Part shown: one piece after another, positions 33,554 through 42,478 of the stretch
How the letters are laid out: each line of letters opens with the position of its first letter
How positions within the stretch are numbered: the stretch's first letter is position 1
NCBI GenBank assembly: GCA_965238305.1
Contig: CBDEHK010000001.1
Location: 3,100,001-3,164,000, forward strand
Reading direction: 5' to 3'
Length of the DNA: 64,000 bases
From: CBDCGJ01 sp965238305
GTDB taxonomy: Bacteria > Pseudomonadota > Alphaproteobacteria > GCA-2731375
The notes under the pieces: generated by a model
Told to the model about the DNA's origin: nothing
Databases searched by the model: none
The model's input: the letters and a program-made list of their open reading frames with translations, nothing else
Position numbers and translations under genes: made by a program

Positions 33554-34297
33554 TTAAGTATCGTTTAATTGGTTTTTAAGAACATTTAGCTCCCTCTGCA
33601 GGTCCAGCCGCTCGCGATGCGCCCGGACCAAATCGGCGTGCCGGGCGCGAAACAATCGGGGATGAACGACCGACAAACGATTGCTGTCCACCTGATCCGC
33701 CAGGACCGCCATTTGCGCATTATCCGCCACGACCTTTTCGGCGGCGAAAACTAATATATTCTGCTGGTACCACCAGCTAATCGAATTATCGAGCCAGATC
33801 TTAGAGCGGATTGGGTCAAGTGTGCGAAAGCCCTGACTAGCGAAACGTCCTGCCCAAATGTGCGGCCATTCCTCGTTGATGTGCCCTTCACCACCCTGGA
33901 ACGGTATTGCTGCAGAGAACAGCACAACAGGCGCCAAGGCGCACAACTCCTCGACAATCGAATCCGCCCGCGTTTTTGGAAGGTGCTCCACCACCTCCAA
34001 TGTCATGGCAAGATCGTATCGCCCTTTCACCGGCAGAGGCATGGAGAGATCGACGGCAACGAACTCCTCGCGCGGAATTTCCAACGTTTCACGATCAACA
34101 TGGTCGCCGTCCAGCCCTGTCGTCCGAGCGGCGCCAAACTCACGAAACACCGACAGCCAAATCCCGTTCCCACAGCCAACGTCAATCACCGAGGAAACCG
34201 GACCGGTAAGCCCCAATACCATTGGTACAATAATTCTCGCCGCATGACGCGAGGTCTCGCGGATGTCGTCATAGAATTGTTTGTCGTAGTTCGCCAT
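33554..34297 (-). CDS. SAM-dependent methyltransferase
   Basis: A 247-residue class I methyltransferase. Motif I is VIDVGCGNGIWL (about 37-48), the acidic ribose-binding residue follows in GLDGDHVD, and motif IV is YDLAMTLEVVEHLP. The C-terminal part has a leucine-rich helical tail (RLDLQRELNVLKNQL). The substrate is unknown; this type often works on O-antigen or small metabolites. It is divergent from the linalool dehydratase-isomerase-like gene, with 248 bp between. Confidence 0.85.
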   Translation of the reverse strand: MANYDKQFYDDIRETSRHAARIIVPMVLGLTGPVSSVIDVGCGNGIWLSVFREFGAARTTGLDGDHVDRETLEIPREEFVAVDLSMPLPVKGRYDLAMTLEVVEHLPKTRADSIVEELCALAPVVLFSAAIPFQGGEGHINEEWPHIWAGRFASQGFRTLDPIRSKIWLDNSISWWYQQNILVFAAEKVVADNAQMAVLADQVDSNRLSVVHPRLFRARHADLVRAHRERLDLQRELNVLKNQLNDT

Positions 34298-34545
34298 GTC
34301 TGGATCTTTTTCGGTACTAGCCAGAATCTATAGTTTTTAGTTGATTAAAACGTGAGCCTACGTTGGTCAATCTCAATGGTCGAGGCGGTGCAAAATTCCC
34401 TTAGAATCTGTTGCGAATAATAGTCGAGATCGCTCATGTTGCGAAGGGCGAACAATTGTTTCCAATCTTATTAAAATAGAGATTTCAACGAGACGGTTAT
34501 CTGAATACAGTAGTCGTGATTTTTCGACTTATCGGAAAGCATCCA

Positions 34546-36213
34546 ATGTACTCACCTTACCCTGCTTTGAATGACCGGGCGCGCGGCTGGCTTCGGTTCT
34601 TGTATGACAAAGCGACAACTGTCGACGATTGGTCATCCAGCGGCACGCCAAACGAATGGTGGGATCGCACCAGCACCGCACCCATGGCCTCCTTTCCACG
34701 TTTTGATTTGTCGGAATCGACCTATGCCCTGATCATGATGGCCGATCAAACACCGGCGTGGCGGGAAGTCTATGGTCGGATTTCCAATGAATTATGCGCC
34801 CGCCACACCACCCACTGGGCCGCTGTCGATTGGCTGACGCAAATTGGGCCTGATCCGGACCGTGAACGCTATCCAGACGCCTGGTATGAAAGTCTAATTC
34901 CAGAACATGTGCGCGGGCAATATGATGTGCCGGGCTGGACCGCCAACGGGATCGAACCCTGGGGCCTGGAGCCGGATCCGATTGGCGCTACTGGAAATCT
35001 ATTTTTTCGTGGTTTTTTTAACTTGGTACTCTCGGTTCACAAATACATTTCCGGCCAGGATCGTTGGGAGCACCCCTTCAAGATGGTGGGCTATCGTGAC
35101 CAGGAATTTGACTGGACCCATCAAGGTATTGCGGAATATTTAAGTGGCCAATGGGGCGAGCGTCCGGAAGGACCGCATTGTGAAAACACCAAGATCTGGC
35201 CCTATTGCCTGACCGCAGCGGGACTAGGTTTACAACTTTTTGACATGAACTCAGGCCGCAACACCCATCGCGTATTTGATGCCTGGCAGGAATATGCCCG
35301 CGATAACTACATGTCGGTGAATGACAAGGGCGAGCTTGAGTGGTTCACGATGTATTATGATCCGGTGCTGGGTCACCACCATACCCGCGGCGCGGTGTCC
35401 GGGCTGCCTGTGTCGCTCTACATGTTGCCGCAAAATCGTTCATTTGCCAGTTTTCTTTACGAAGCCGCGGTCACGACTTTGGGCTGGAACAATCCACGCA
35501 TGCCGATTGTCCGGCTGCCGGATCCACGCCTCCTGCTCATTGGCCTGATCATGGCACGAGAATTAGGAGATCACACGACCGCCGGTCGCCTGAATGTCTT
35601 TGCCGAGAATAATTTTGAGCCTTTGTTTTTTGGTGAGGACAAGGAGCGCTTCGGCTGGTGGTTCGGTCTGGGCGAGAACTGGCCACGCGGCCAACTCAGC
35701 TCACTGATGATGATGAACGAGATCGGCAGTGCCGGAGCCTGGAGCCAAGCGTTCAACAATCCGCTGCTAGACAAATTTTATCAGCCGACCGTAAGCGCAG
35801 TCGACTTCCCGTCGCTTGGCCTCAGCCAGGCCTGGAATGATCTGTCATCCGGTGTTTTGCATGTTGCAACCTATGCGGCCACGGCTTCGAGAGGTGGCGA
35901 GACTACCCAATTTGCGATCGAAAACCTGCCGGACGCGACCCAGGTTGTGATCCTCTGCGACGGTGAAAAATTTGACGGCTTCCGCGTATTGAACGCTCAT
36001 AAGATTAAAATCGAGACGACGATAAACGAGCATCGTTTCCAGATTTACACCGGCTGTCACAAAACCATTGTGACCGGCGACGCAGTGAACAGAATGTCTA
36101 ATCTGGATCAGGTGGTGCCATTACAAAACATCGAAGCCAAAATATTCAGGCCGGAAACGCTGGTTGCCTCAATCCGCACATCATCAATATCGACCTGCTG
36201 CCCGTGCTGCTAA
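34546..36213 (+). CDS. Linalool dehydratase-isomerase-like protein
   Basis: A 555-residue protein. From memory of the Castellaniella defragrans enzyme that interconverts myrcene, linalool and geraniol, three blocks align: the helical start (RFDLSESTYALIMMADQTPAW), the NLFFRGFFNLVLSVHKYISG block, and CENTKIWPYC followed by LTAAGLGLQLFDMNSG and FDAWQEYAR. The two active-site cysteines of that enzyme, nine residues apart, are kept here as Cys212 and Cys221. The catalytic histidine in its GHLNL motif is replaced by Phe157 (RGFFNL). The protein is about 150 residues longer than LinD, with an extra C-terminal domain ending in STCCPCC, and it has no signal peptide. ATG 34546 has GGAAAG before it. 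Chemistry is probably related, but the substrate is unknown. Confidence 0.7.
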   Translation: MYSPYPALNDRARGWLRFLYDKATTVDDWSSSGTPNEWWDRTSTAPMASFPRFDLSESTYALIMMADQTPAWREVYGRISNELCARHTTHWAAVDWLTQIGPDPDRERYPDAWYESLIPEHVRGQYDVPGWTANGIEPWGLEPDPIGATGNLFFRGFFNLVLSVHKYISGQDRWEHPFKMVGYRDQEFDWTHQGIAEYLSGQWGERPEGPHCENTKIWPYCLTAAGLGLQLFDMNSGRNTHRVFDAWQEYARDNYMSVNDKGELEWFTMYYDPVLGHHHTRGAVSGLPVSLYMLPQNRSFASFLYEAAVTTLGWNNPRMPIVRLPDPRLLLIGLIMARELGDHTTAGRLNVFAENNFEPLFFGEDKERFGWWFGLGENWPRGQLSSLMMMNEIGSAGAWSQAFNNPLLDKFYQPTVSAVDFPSLGLSQAWNDLSSGVLHVATYAATASRGGETTQFAIENLPDATQVVILCDGEKFDGFRVLNAHKIKIETTINEHRFQIYTGCHKTIVTGDAVNRMSNLDQVVPLQNIEAKIFRPETLVASIRTSSISTCCPCC

Positions 36214-36412
36214 TTTATCGGAACGCTTGGTATTGTCTCCGCAGCAAACCGCTAAAAATCTGACTGATTTGGCCTCGATGCCGCTTATGGACATTCAACT
36301 TAGTTTAAAATTTACTTCCAAATCAGCTAGTATTCTCGAACAATAGGAACATAGCGTTTCCATAACCCCACCCGCTTCCGATCATCGCAACCAATTTACA
36401 AGGATCTGATTA

Positions 36413-37039
36413 ATGAAATTCTATGATTGTCAAACCGCACCGTCACCCAGGCGGGTGCGTATATTCATCGCCGAAAAAGGTCTGGATATTGAAACGGTAG
36501 AAGTCAATATGGGCGAAGCCGAACAAATGGGTGATGATTACCGCAAGATCAACCCACATTGTACCGTGCCCACGTTGGAACTGGACGACGGCAGCCACCT
36601 GACCTCGACCGCCGGCATTCGCGCTTATTTAGAGGCGCTGCATCCCGAACCGGCGCTCCTGGGCGGTACAGAAGCTGAAAAAGGCCGCATCGCTGATATT
36701 GTTTGGCGCATCGAATTTAATGGCACCTCGGCTATTGCGGAAGCGCTACGAAATTCATCGCCGCGAATGGTTGATCGAGCCGTGGCCGGTCCGATCAATT
36801 ATGCTCAAATCCCCGCCCTTGCCGAACGGGGTCAAGCGAGGTTGCAACATTTTCTCGATGGCATCGATGCTATGATCGGGGATAAACCATTTGTTGCTGG
36901 TGAAAATTATTCAGTCGCTGATATAGATCTATTGGTCACGCTGGATTTCGCGCGTTGGCTGAAAATGGGCTTGCCCGAAGACGCCACAAATGCGCAGCGT
37001 TGGTACGATGCGGTAAAGGCCCGACCAAGCGCTGGTTAA
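36413..37039 (+). CDS. Glutathione S-transferase
   Basis: A 208-residue cytoplasmic GST. The N-terminal thioredoxin-like domain (1-80) has KFYDCQTAPSPRRVRIFIAEKG, the cis-proline motif TVPTLELDDG and TSTAGIRAYLE. The C-terminal helical domain has FVAGENYSVADIDLLV. The catalytic residue may be Ser11 (TAPSPRR). It lies about 200 bp after the linalool dehydratase-isomerase-like gene on the same strand and converges with another GST (12 bp gap). Confidence 0.9.
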   Translation: MKFYDCQTAPSPRRVRIFIAEKGLDIETVEVNMGEAEQMGDDYRKINPHCTVPTLELDDGSHLTSTAGIRAYLEALHPEPALLGGTEAEKGRIADIVWRIEFNGTSAIAEALRNSSPRMVDRAVAGPINYAQIPALAERGQARLQHFLDGIDAMIGDKPFVAGENYSVADIDLLVTLDFARWLKMGLPEDATNAQRWYDAVKARPSAG

Positions 37040-37051
37040 TTAGAATTCGGC

Positions 37052-37921
37052 CTAAGCGCCTTCGATCTTATCTTGCGTCTTGGTCTCGAAGTCGCTGGCG
37101 TCGTGGCGTTCGTGAAGCTGCCCTTCCAAAGCGCCTGAAGTCCGGTTTACCATCAAGCCGCGGCGATAGGCCTTCCTTTGCACAATTTCCCGGGTCCATC
37201 TGCCGACATGTTGGTAGGACGCGGCATCTAAGAATTCGGCCGCACTATAGACTTTGTTCAATACCAAGGCGCCATACCACGGCACGATAGAAATATCTGC
37301 GATGGTATAGTCATCACCGCACATAAATTGGTTTTCCGCCAAGTGACGATCGAGCACGTCCAGCTGCCGTTTCACCTCCATGGCGTATCGATTGATGCTG
37401 TATTCGAATTTCTCCGGGGCGTAATTGTAAAAATGACCAAAGCCGCCGCCAAGATAGGGGGTGGCCCCCATTTGCCAAAATAACCATGATAGACATTCCG
37501 GCCGATTGGCTGGATCTGACGGCAGTAAGGCATCAAATTTTTCCGCCAAATACAACAAAATAGCACCAGATTCAAAAACGCGGGTCGGTACCGCGATGCT
37601 ATGATCCATCAATGCCGGAATTTTCGAGTTTGGGTTGACCGCGACAAATCCACTGCCGAATTGTTCACCATCGATGTTGATTAACCAGGCATCATATTCC
37701 GCGCCCGATATCCCAAGTGCCAACAGTTCCTCAAGCATCACCGTGACTTTCACACCATTTGGCGTCGCCCGCGAATAAAGCTGTAATGGGTGTTTGCCGA
37801 CGGGAAGCTCTTTTTCATGTGTTGCGCCGGCAATCGGACGATTGATTTTTGCAAAATGCCCGCCGCTTTCCATCTCCCACTGCCAGACTTTTGGCGGCTC
37901 ATAAGGCAAAACTTGATCCAT
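37052..37921 (-). CDS. YghU-type glutathione transferase
   Basis: A 289-residue protein of the Nu/YghU class of GSTs, longer than ordinary GSTs. It starts MDQVLPYEPPKVWQW and has the N-terminal extension FAKINRPIAGATHEKELPVG, the thioredoxin fold with RATPNGVKVTVMLEEL, NPNSKIPALMDHS and ESGAILLYLAEKF, and the C-terminal domain with YLGGGFGHFYNYAPEKFEYS and CGDDYTIADISIVPW. In E. coli, YghU reduces organic hydroperoxides and disulphides. The start at 37921 matches that of homologues and follows GGATGGGG. Confidence 0.92.
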   Translation of the reverse strand: MDQVLPYEPPKVWQWEMESGGHFAKINRPIAGATHEKELPVGKHPLQLYSRATPNGVKVTVMLEELLALGISGAEYDAWLINIDGEQFGSGFVAVNPNSKIPALMDHSIAVPTRVFESGAILLYLAEKFDALLPSDPANRPECLSWLFWQMGATPYLGGGFGHFYNYAPEKFEYSINRYAMEVKRQLDVLDRHLAENQFMCGDDYTIADISIVPWYGALVLNKVYSAAEFLDAASYQHVGRWTREIVQRKAYRRGLMVNRTSGALEGQLHERHDASDFETKTQDKIEGA

Positions 37922-38017
37922 CGATATAACCCCATCCAAATTATTTAACAGTATTTCTCGGTTACTATAACACGAGCGCAATCGCGTTGCCGCCCAGGAA
38001 ATGACGCTCTAGCTGGA

Positions 38018-38968
38018 TCAATGAAGGTCGCTTCGGTCGAGCCCCGGACTCAAGACATGAGCAATCGGATTATCCCGAAAGCCAGCCGGGTCGACGCCGC
38101 TAAAATCCTTAAATGCGCGGGAAAAATAGCTGCGACTTTCGAAACCAACTTTGAAAGCAACTGACTTGATCGGCAGGTTGGTCGTGGTCAGAAGGTGCGC
38201 GGCGCGGCGCAGCCTAATCTCCTTTAAACAATCGATAGCCGTGCGTCCGAACGCTTCTTTGAAATGCTCGGAAAAGACGCCTCGGCTCATGCCGGCGATA
38301 TCCCCAAGACTTTCCAGGGTGTGGTTCGCCTGGGGCGTATCCAACATCGCGGCTAAAGCACGGCCAAGTGCCTGATCACCAAGCGCTGCGAGCCAGGGCA
38401 CAAAACATTCCCCAGACGTTTCCGACTGGTTGCGTAGCAATGCAATCAAGCACTGCTTCATCAGCATTTCGGCCAACACCTTGGTGCCGGGCTTTGGAAG
38501 TGCGAGTTCTTCGAGCAGTTGATGGAATGGCTCGCGAAAAGATCTGTCCGCAACCACGCTTTCGATCAATGGTTGGCGTAGATAATCGAACAAATTAGCG
38601 ACCTGCATAAAACGTGCATGCACAAAACCACACGCAAGCGTTAGACCTGAGGAAGCCTCTCCCACCGTAAGCAGGTCCCATTCTTCGGAAATCGCCTCGC
38701 AACTGGGCGTTGCGAACGCAAGAGGCCGTTGCGGATTGATAGAAATTGTTAAACTGGGGCCTGGCGGCACGATCATAACCGTATGTGGCGAAAGCTCATT
38801 GGCTTCACCTGTCTCCCGGTACGCCACGCCTTCACCGGACAGAACGTAGTGAACGGCAGTGTTTGTATCTTCTTTTAGAACGAACGCGCTGTCCTGCCTG
38901 ACCTCGCAAATCGCGAAGGCCGAGACGTCGACATCAAGTCCTCTGCAAAGTTGATCGAATGTCAACAT
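38018..38968 (-). CDS. AraC-family transcriptional regulator
   Basis: A 316-residue regulator. The N-terminal part (1-170) is a cupin-like ligand domain (AVHYVLSGEGVAYRETG, HTVMIVPPGPSLTI), and the C-terminal part holds two AraC helix-turn-helix motifs (LESLGDIAGMSRGVFSEHFKEAFG and IKSVAFKVGFESRSYFSRAFKDFSGVDPAGFR). It is divergent from an OsmC gene with 183 bp between, so OsmC is its likely target. Confidence 0.92.
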   Translation of the reverse strand: MLTFDQLCRGLDVDVSAFAICEVRQDSAFVLKEDTNTAVHYVLSGEGVAYRETGEANELSPHTVMIVPPGPSLTISINPQRPLAFATPSCEAISEEWDLLTVGEASSGLTLACGFVHARFMQVANLFDYLRQPLIESVVADRSFREPFHQLLEELALPKPGTKVLAEMLMKQCLIALLRNQSETSGECFVPWLAALGDQALGRALAAMLDTPQANHTLESLGDIAGMSRGVFSEHFKEAFGRTAIDCLKEIRLRRAAHLLTTTNLPIKSVAFKVGFESRSYFSRAFKDFSGVDPAGFRDNPIAHVLSPGLDRSDLH

Positions 38969-39151
38969 GCCGAAACCGGCGACAAACTTTTAACGATAAG
39001 GAACGGAACAACGACCATAAGGCACCTCACACGGATTATTAGTGTCGTAGTGAAGTATTTTAATGAAAAACAATGCGGAAAGAAACCTTTTGATCCTTCC
39101 GGGCCGAACCCGGTGACGATCGGAAGACCCACAGGCACAAAGGAGATTGAA

Positions 39152-39730
39152 ATGACCACCCGCCAGAATATGAACATCGACACGTTGGAAGAATTTCGCA
39201 CATTTCTCACTGACAACCCGGAGAAAGGAAAACTGCATCTGGAGGCCAAAGCGGTATACGAAGGTCAGGCAGGGCGCAGTATGATTCACGTCGGCCCGTT
39301 CGCTGTGGATGAAAACGCCATTGATCGACCGACCCGCCACTACACATTTCCTTTTGGGGCGTGGCGTGAAGTTGAAGACATGATCGGCATGGAGGGCGCA
39401 ACAGACCGCATGGAACCGGTTGAGATGGCACTTGCCTCGACTGCGGCCTGCTTGATCAATTCCATCACACTAAATGCAGCCCGGATCGGCATTAACACCG
39501 CTGGTCTAGAAATTAAAGTCCGGACAACAGTCGACCCACGTGTGCTGTTTGCGCTCAAAGGTCCAGAAGAGCATGGCTCTTGCCTAGGGACGATTGAGTA
39601 TGACGTGAAGGTTAACGGCGACGTCAGCGACGAAGAATTGGAAACGATTAAAAAGCTTTGCAAATATTCACCCGTTCACGGCATGATGGCCGAACCAATC
39701 AACATCAATGGGAATGTTTCACGGGCCTGA
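39152..39730 (+). CDS. OsmC-family peroxidase-like protein
   Basis: A 192-residue protein. It has the OsmC/Ohr fold with two redox-active cysteines: one in VEMALASTAACLINSITLN and one in KKLCKYSPVHGMM. AGGAG stands at 39141-39145 before ATG 39152; the frame runs upstream to 38951, but that part lies on the AraC gene. The family reduces organic hydroperoxides; this YhfA-like subgroup is less defined. Confidence 0.9.
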   Translation: MTTRQNMNIDTLEEFRTFLTDNPEKGKLHLEAKAVYEGQAGRSMIHVGPFAVDENAIDRPTRHYTFPFGAWREVEDMIGMEGATDRMEPVEMALASTAACLINSITLNAARIGINTAGLEIKVRTTVDPRVLFALKGPEEHGSCLGTIEYDVKVNGDVSDEELETIKKLCKYSPVHGMMAEPININGNVSRA

Positions 39731-39812
39731 GTACATAAGATGCCGTCCTGGGAGGCCTAGCAAACCTTCAGGCGCAATCCAATGATCGAGCCGGCGGCAT
39801 AGCGGGGCATCA

Positions 39813-41576
39813 ATGAATATGGAAAAACAAGACCGCCGGCTTACGACAATTCTTACTGCCGATGTCGTCGGTTATAGTCGCCCTATGGGTCTTGACGAGA
39901 GCGGCACCTTGTCTGCCTTGAAAGCCCACCGTAAAAAATTGATCGAGCCAAAATCTCAGCAATTCGGCGGGCGCACCATCAAACTGATGGGCGATGGGGC
40001 GCTGATGGAATTTGCCAGCGTCGTCGATGCTGTCCTCTTTGCCGTCGACGTGCAAAACGCAACAAAGGAACATAATGCCGAAATCCCGGTGGAGCGCCGG
40101 ATCGTCTATCGCATTGGCATTAATATTGGTGACATCATTGATGAGGGCGACGACATTTACGGCGATGGCGTCAATATTTCCGCGCGGTTGGAAGCAATTT
40201 CGGATCCCGGCGGCGTTTGCATCTCTCGAAATGTCTTTGACCAAGTCAAAAACAAGGTCGAACTCGGCTTTGAAGATATGGGCGAGCAAAATGTCAAAAA
40301 CATCGTGGAGCCCGTGCAGGTCTATAAAGTGGCCATGAATTCGGGCGAACATGCAGAAGACGATTTTGCGCCCACATCCGGCGCCGCAGCCGTATCGGTG
40401 GAAAAACCGGCAATTGCTGTTTTGCCGTTCGATAACATGTCGGACGATACGGAACAGGAATATTTCGCGGACGGAATTACTGAAGACATAATCACCGAAC
40501 TTTCCCGGTTTCAAAACCTCGTGGTGATCGCCCGAAATTCAACCTTCACCTATAAGGGAAAAGCGACCAGAATTAAGGATGTGGCCCGAGACCTTGGCGT
40601 TCATTATGTCGTGGAAGGCAGTGTACGGAAGGTTGGCAACCGCGTCCGGGTAACGGTTCAATTGATCGATTCTAAAACAGAGCAACACGTTTGGGCTGAA
40701 CGCTACGATCGCGAACTGACAGATATTTTCGAGATCCAAGATGAAGTGACAATGGCGATCATCGGGGCCTTGCCATCGCGCCTGGAAGCCGCCGATATCG
40801 AGCGGATCAAACGCAAACCACCACAGGAATTGGCAGCCTACGATTATGTCTTACGCGGTAAGACCCTTCATCATCATGGGACAAAAGAGGCGAATACGGA
40901 AGCCCTGGATGTCCTCAACAAAGCCATCGAGGCTGATCCAAATTATGCACCGGCATACGCCTGGAAGGCGTGCACCATGCGACAAGCCGTTCTTCGCGGC
41001 TATGCGGCGGAGCCCGATGCCTTCAATGCCGGGCGAATAGAGAACGCGGAAATCGCATTGACGCTGGACGAAAATGACGTTGAGTGCCTGAGAATTCTGT
41101 GTGAAATCAATATGGAACAAAAAGAGTTGGAAAAAGCCGAGCAATTTCACAATCGTGCATTTGTCTTGAACCCCAATGACCCGCGGATGCTGGCCCAGCG
41201 CGGTGAACTCATGGTTTGGCAAGGCAAACCCGAAGAAGGGGCTGAATGGGTACATAAGGCAATGCAGCTTGATCCACTAGGCGCAGATGGATTTGCTCAT
41301 TTGCTTGGCCGGGCGCTTCGTTCCGCTGGCCAATATCACGATGCCATCGCGGCATATAAACAAGTCCACACAGCACGTTTTCAGCATCACGCGGAATTGG
41401 CGGCCTGTTACGCCGTGACCGGGGACGAACGCGAAGCGGCAAAACAGAAAGCGGAAACGATCAATTTGTGTCCTGATTTTTCGATCGAGAAATATATCGA
41501 AAGCCAATCGTACAAAACCACCACCGACCGCCAGAACCTGCGCGACAGCCTCCGCAAAGCCGGCCTGCCGGATTGA
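39813..41576 (+). CDS. Adenylate/guanylate cyclase with TolB-like and TPR domains
   Basis: A 587-residue protein. An N-terminal class III cyclase domain (about 5-170) has metal ligands in LTADVVGYS and IKLMGDGALMEFAS, and NIGDIIDEGDDIYGDGVNISARLE. A middle FlgO/TolB-like domain (about 190-345) has KPAIAVLPFDNMSDDTEQEYFADGITEDIITEL, in parts, and YVVEGSVRKVG. C-terminal TPR repeats (about 360-560) have EALDVLNKAIEADPNYAPAY and similar. The architecture is frequent in alphaproteobacteria. It has no membrane segment. It probably makes cAMP or cGMP with the TPR part as sensor; the signal is unknown. Confidence 0.93.
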   Translation: MNMEKQDRRLTTILTADVVGYSRPMGLDESGTLSALKAHRKKLIEPKSQQFGGRTIKLMGDGALMEFASVVDAVLFAVDVQNATKEHNAEIPVERRIVYRIGINIGDIIDEGDDIYGDGVNISARLEAISDPGGVCISRNVFDQVKNKVELGFEDMGEQNVKNIVEPVQVYKVAMNSGEHAEDDFAPTSGAAAVSVEKPAIAVLPFDNMSDDTEQEYFADGITEDIITELSRFQNLVVIARNSTFTYKGKATRIKDVARDLGVHYVVEGSVRKVGNRVRVTVQLIDSKTEQHVWAERYDRELTDIFEIQDEVTMAIIGALPSRLEAADIERIKRKPPQELAAYDYVLRGKTLHHHGTKEANTEALDVLNKAIEADPNYAPAYAWKACTMRQAVLRGYAAEPDAFNAGRIENAEIALTLDENDVECLRILCEINMEQKELEKAEQFHNRAFVLNPNDPRMLAQRGELMVWQGKPEEGAEWVHKAMQLDPLGADGFAHLLGRALRSAGQYHDAIAAYKQVHTARFQHHAELAACYAVTGDEREAAKQKAETINLCPDFSIEKYIESQSYKTTTDRQNLRDSLRKAGLPD

Positions 41577-41605
41577 GCGGTTTTCGTGATCCTTGCCTTC
41601 GCCCA

Positions 41606-42478
41606 TCACCGATGCGACAGCCACAGGCCGAACGCCATCAAAGCGAGCGCCAGTATAATCCCCGGGGTCAATGCTTCATCCAGGAATAAGGCGCCTAGAA
41701 TAGCGGCGGTTAATGGGCTAAGGGACATGAATACGGTCACCCGTGTGGCTGTCGTATGGGCCAGCGCCCAAAGCCAGAGAAAATATCCGAGAGCACTCGC
41801 AAGGCCGTCAAACAAGATCGCCAGCCAGCCGGTTTGATTGATTTTTGGCAAGGCGTCGACGATCCCTTCGGGAACAGCTAAAATGATCAGCAGCGCGTTT
41901 GCGGCCAACATTGCAACGAAGCTGACCGGCAAGACCGGATATTTCCGCAGATACGGACCATAGAGCACACTGCAGAGCGCACCACAGAAGGCACTGGCAA
42001 GGATTGCCACGGAACCGAAAAATTCGCCCGATGTCCCCGTATTGACGAACAGTGCCTCTCCTAACACCACACCAACGGCGACGATCGTGAACAAAACCCC
42101 CAAGGTCTTGTTCAAGGTCATGGCTTCGCGACCCAACATCGCGCCCAAGATCAACGTCATCAATGGAAAACTTGAGAAAATCAACGCCGCCCGGCCTGCC
42201 GGGACAAATTGCAGGCCATAATTCAAAAGCGCGATCAGAACTCCGAACTGCACCATCCCCAGGATCGCGATGGGCAAGAAATCCTGTCGCTCAAATCGCA
42301 GTTTGTGTGTGCTGAATACAATTGGCGCCAATATCGCTGCGCCAATAAGATATCTCAACAAGGCTAATCCGGCCGGACCGGTTTGATCGACGGCGAAGCG
42401 CGAGGCAACCATGGCGGCACCGACCAGAATTCCGGTCATCGCCGCGGCCATGATCACCAGTTTCGCCTGTTCCGTCAT
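41606..42478 (-). CDS. EamA/DMT-superfamily exporter
   Basis: A 290-residue inner-membrane protein with ten hydrophobic segments in two EamA repeats (about 5-140 and 150-288), including the paired GLALLRYLIGAAILAP and SPLTAAILGALFLDEALTPG motifs. The family exports metabolites or takes them up. Its start overlaps the stop of the MarR-GNAT gene (ATGA 42475-42478), so the two are co-translated and the substrate may be linked to the GNAT's substrate. Confidence 0.9.
   Translation of the reverse strand: MTEQAKLVIMAAAMTGILVGAAMVASRFAVDQTGPAGLALLRYLIGAAILAPIVFSTHKLRFERQDFLPIAILGMVQFGVLIALLNYGLQFVPAGRAALIFSSFPLMTLILGAMLGREAMTLNKTLGVLFTIVAVGVVLGEALFVNTGTSGEFFGSVAILASAFCGALCSVLYGPYLRKYPVLPVSFVAMLAANALLIILAVPEGIVDALPKINQTGWLAILFDGLASALGYFLWLWALAHTTATRVTVFMSLSPLTAAILGALFLDEALTPGIILALALMAFGLWLSHR

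Noticed and set aside
39810..40514. 234-codon minus-strand frame inside the cyclase gene
   Set aside because: Antisense to a clear class III cyclase domain; no ribosome site and no family resemblance.
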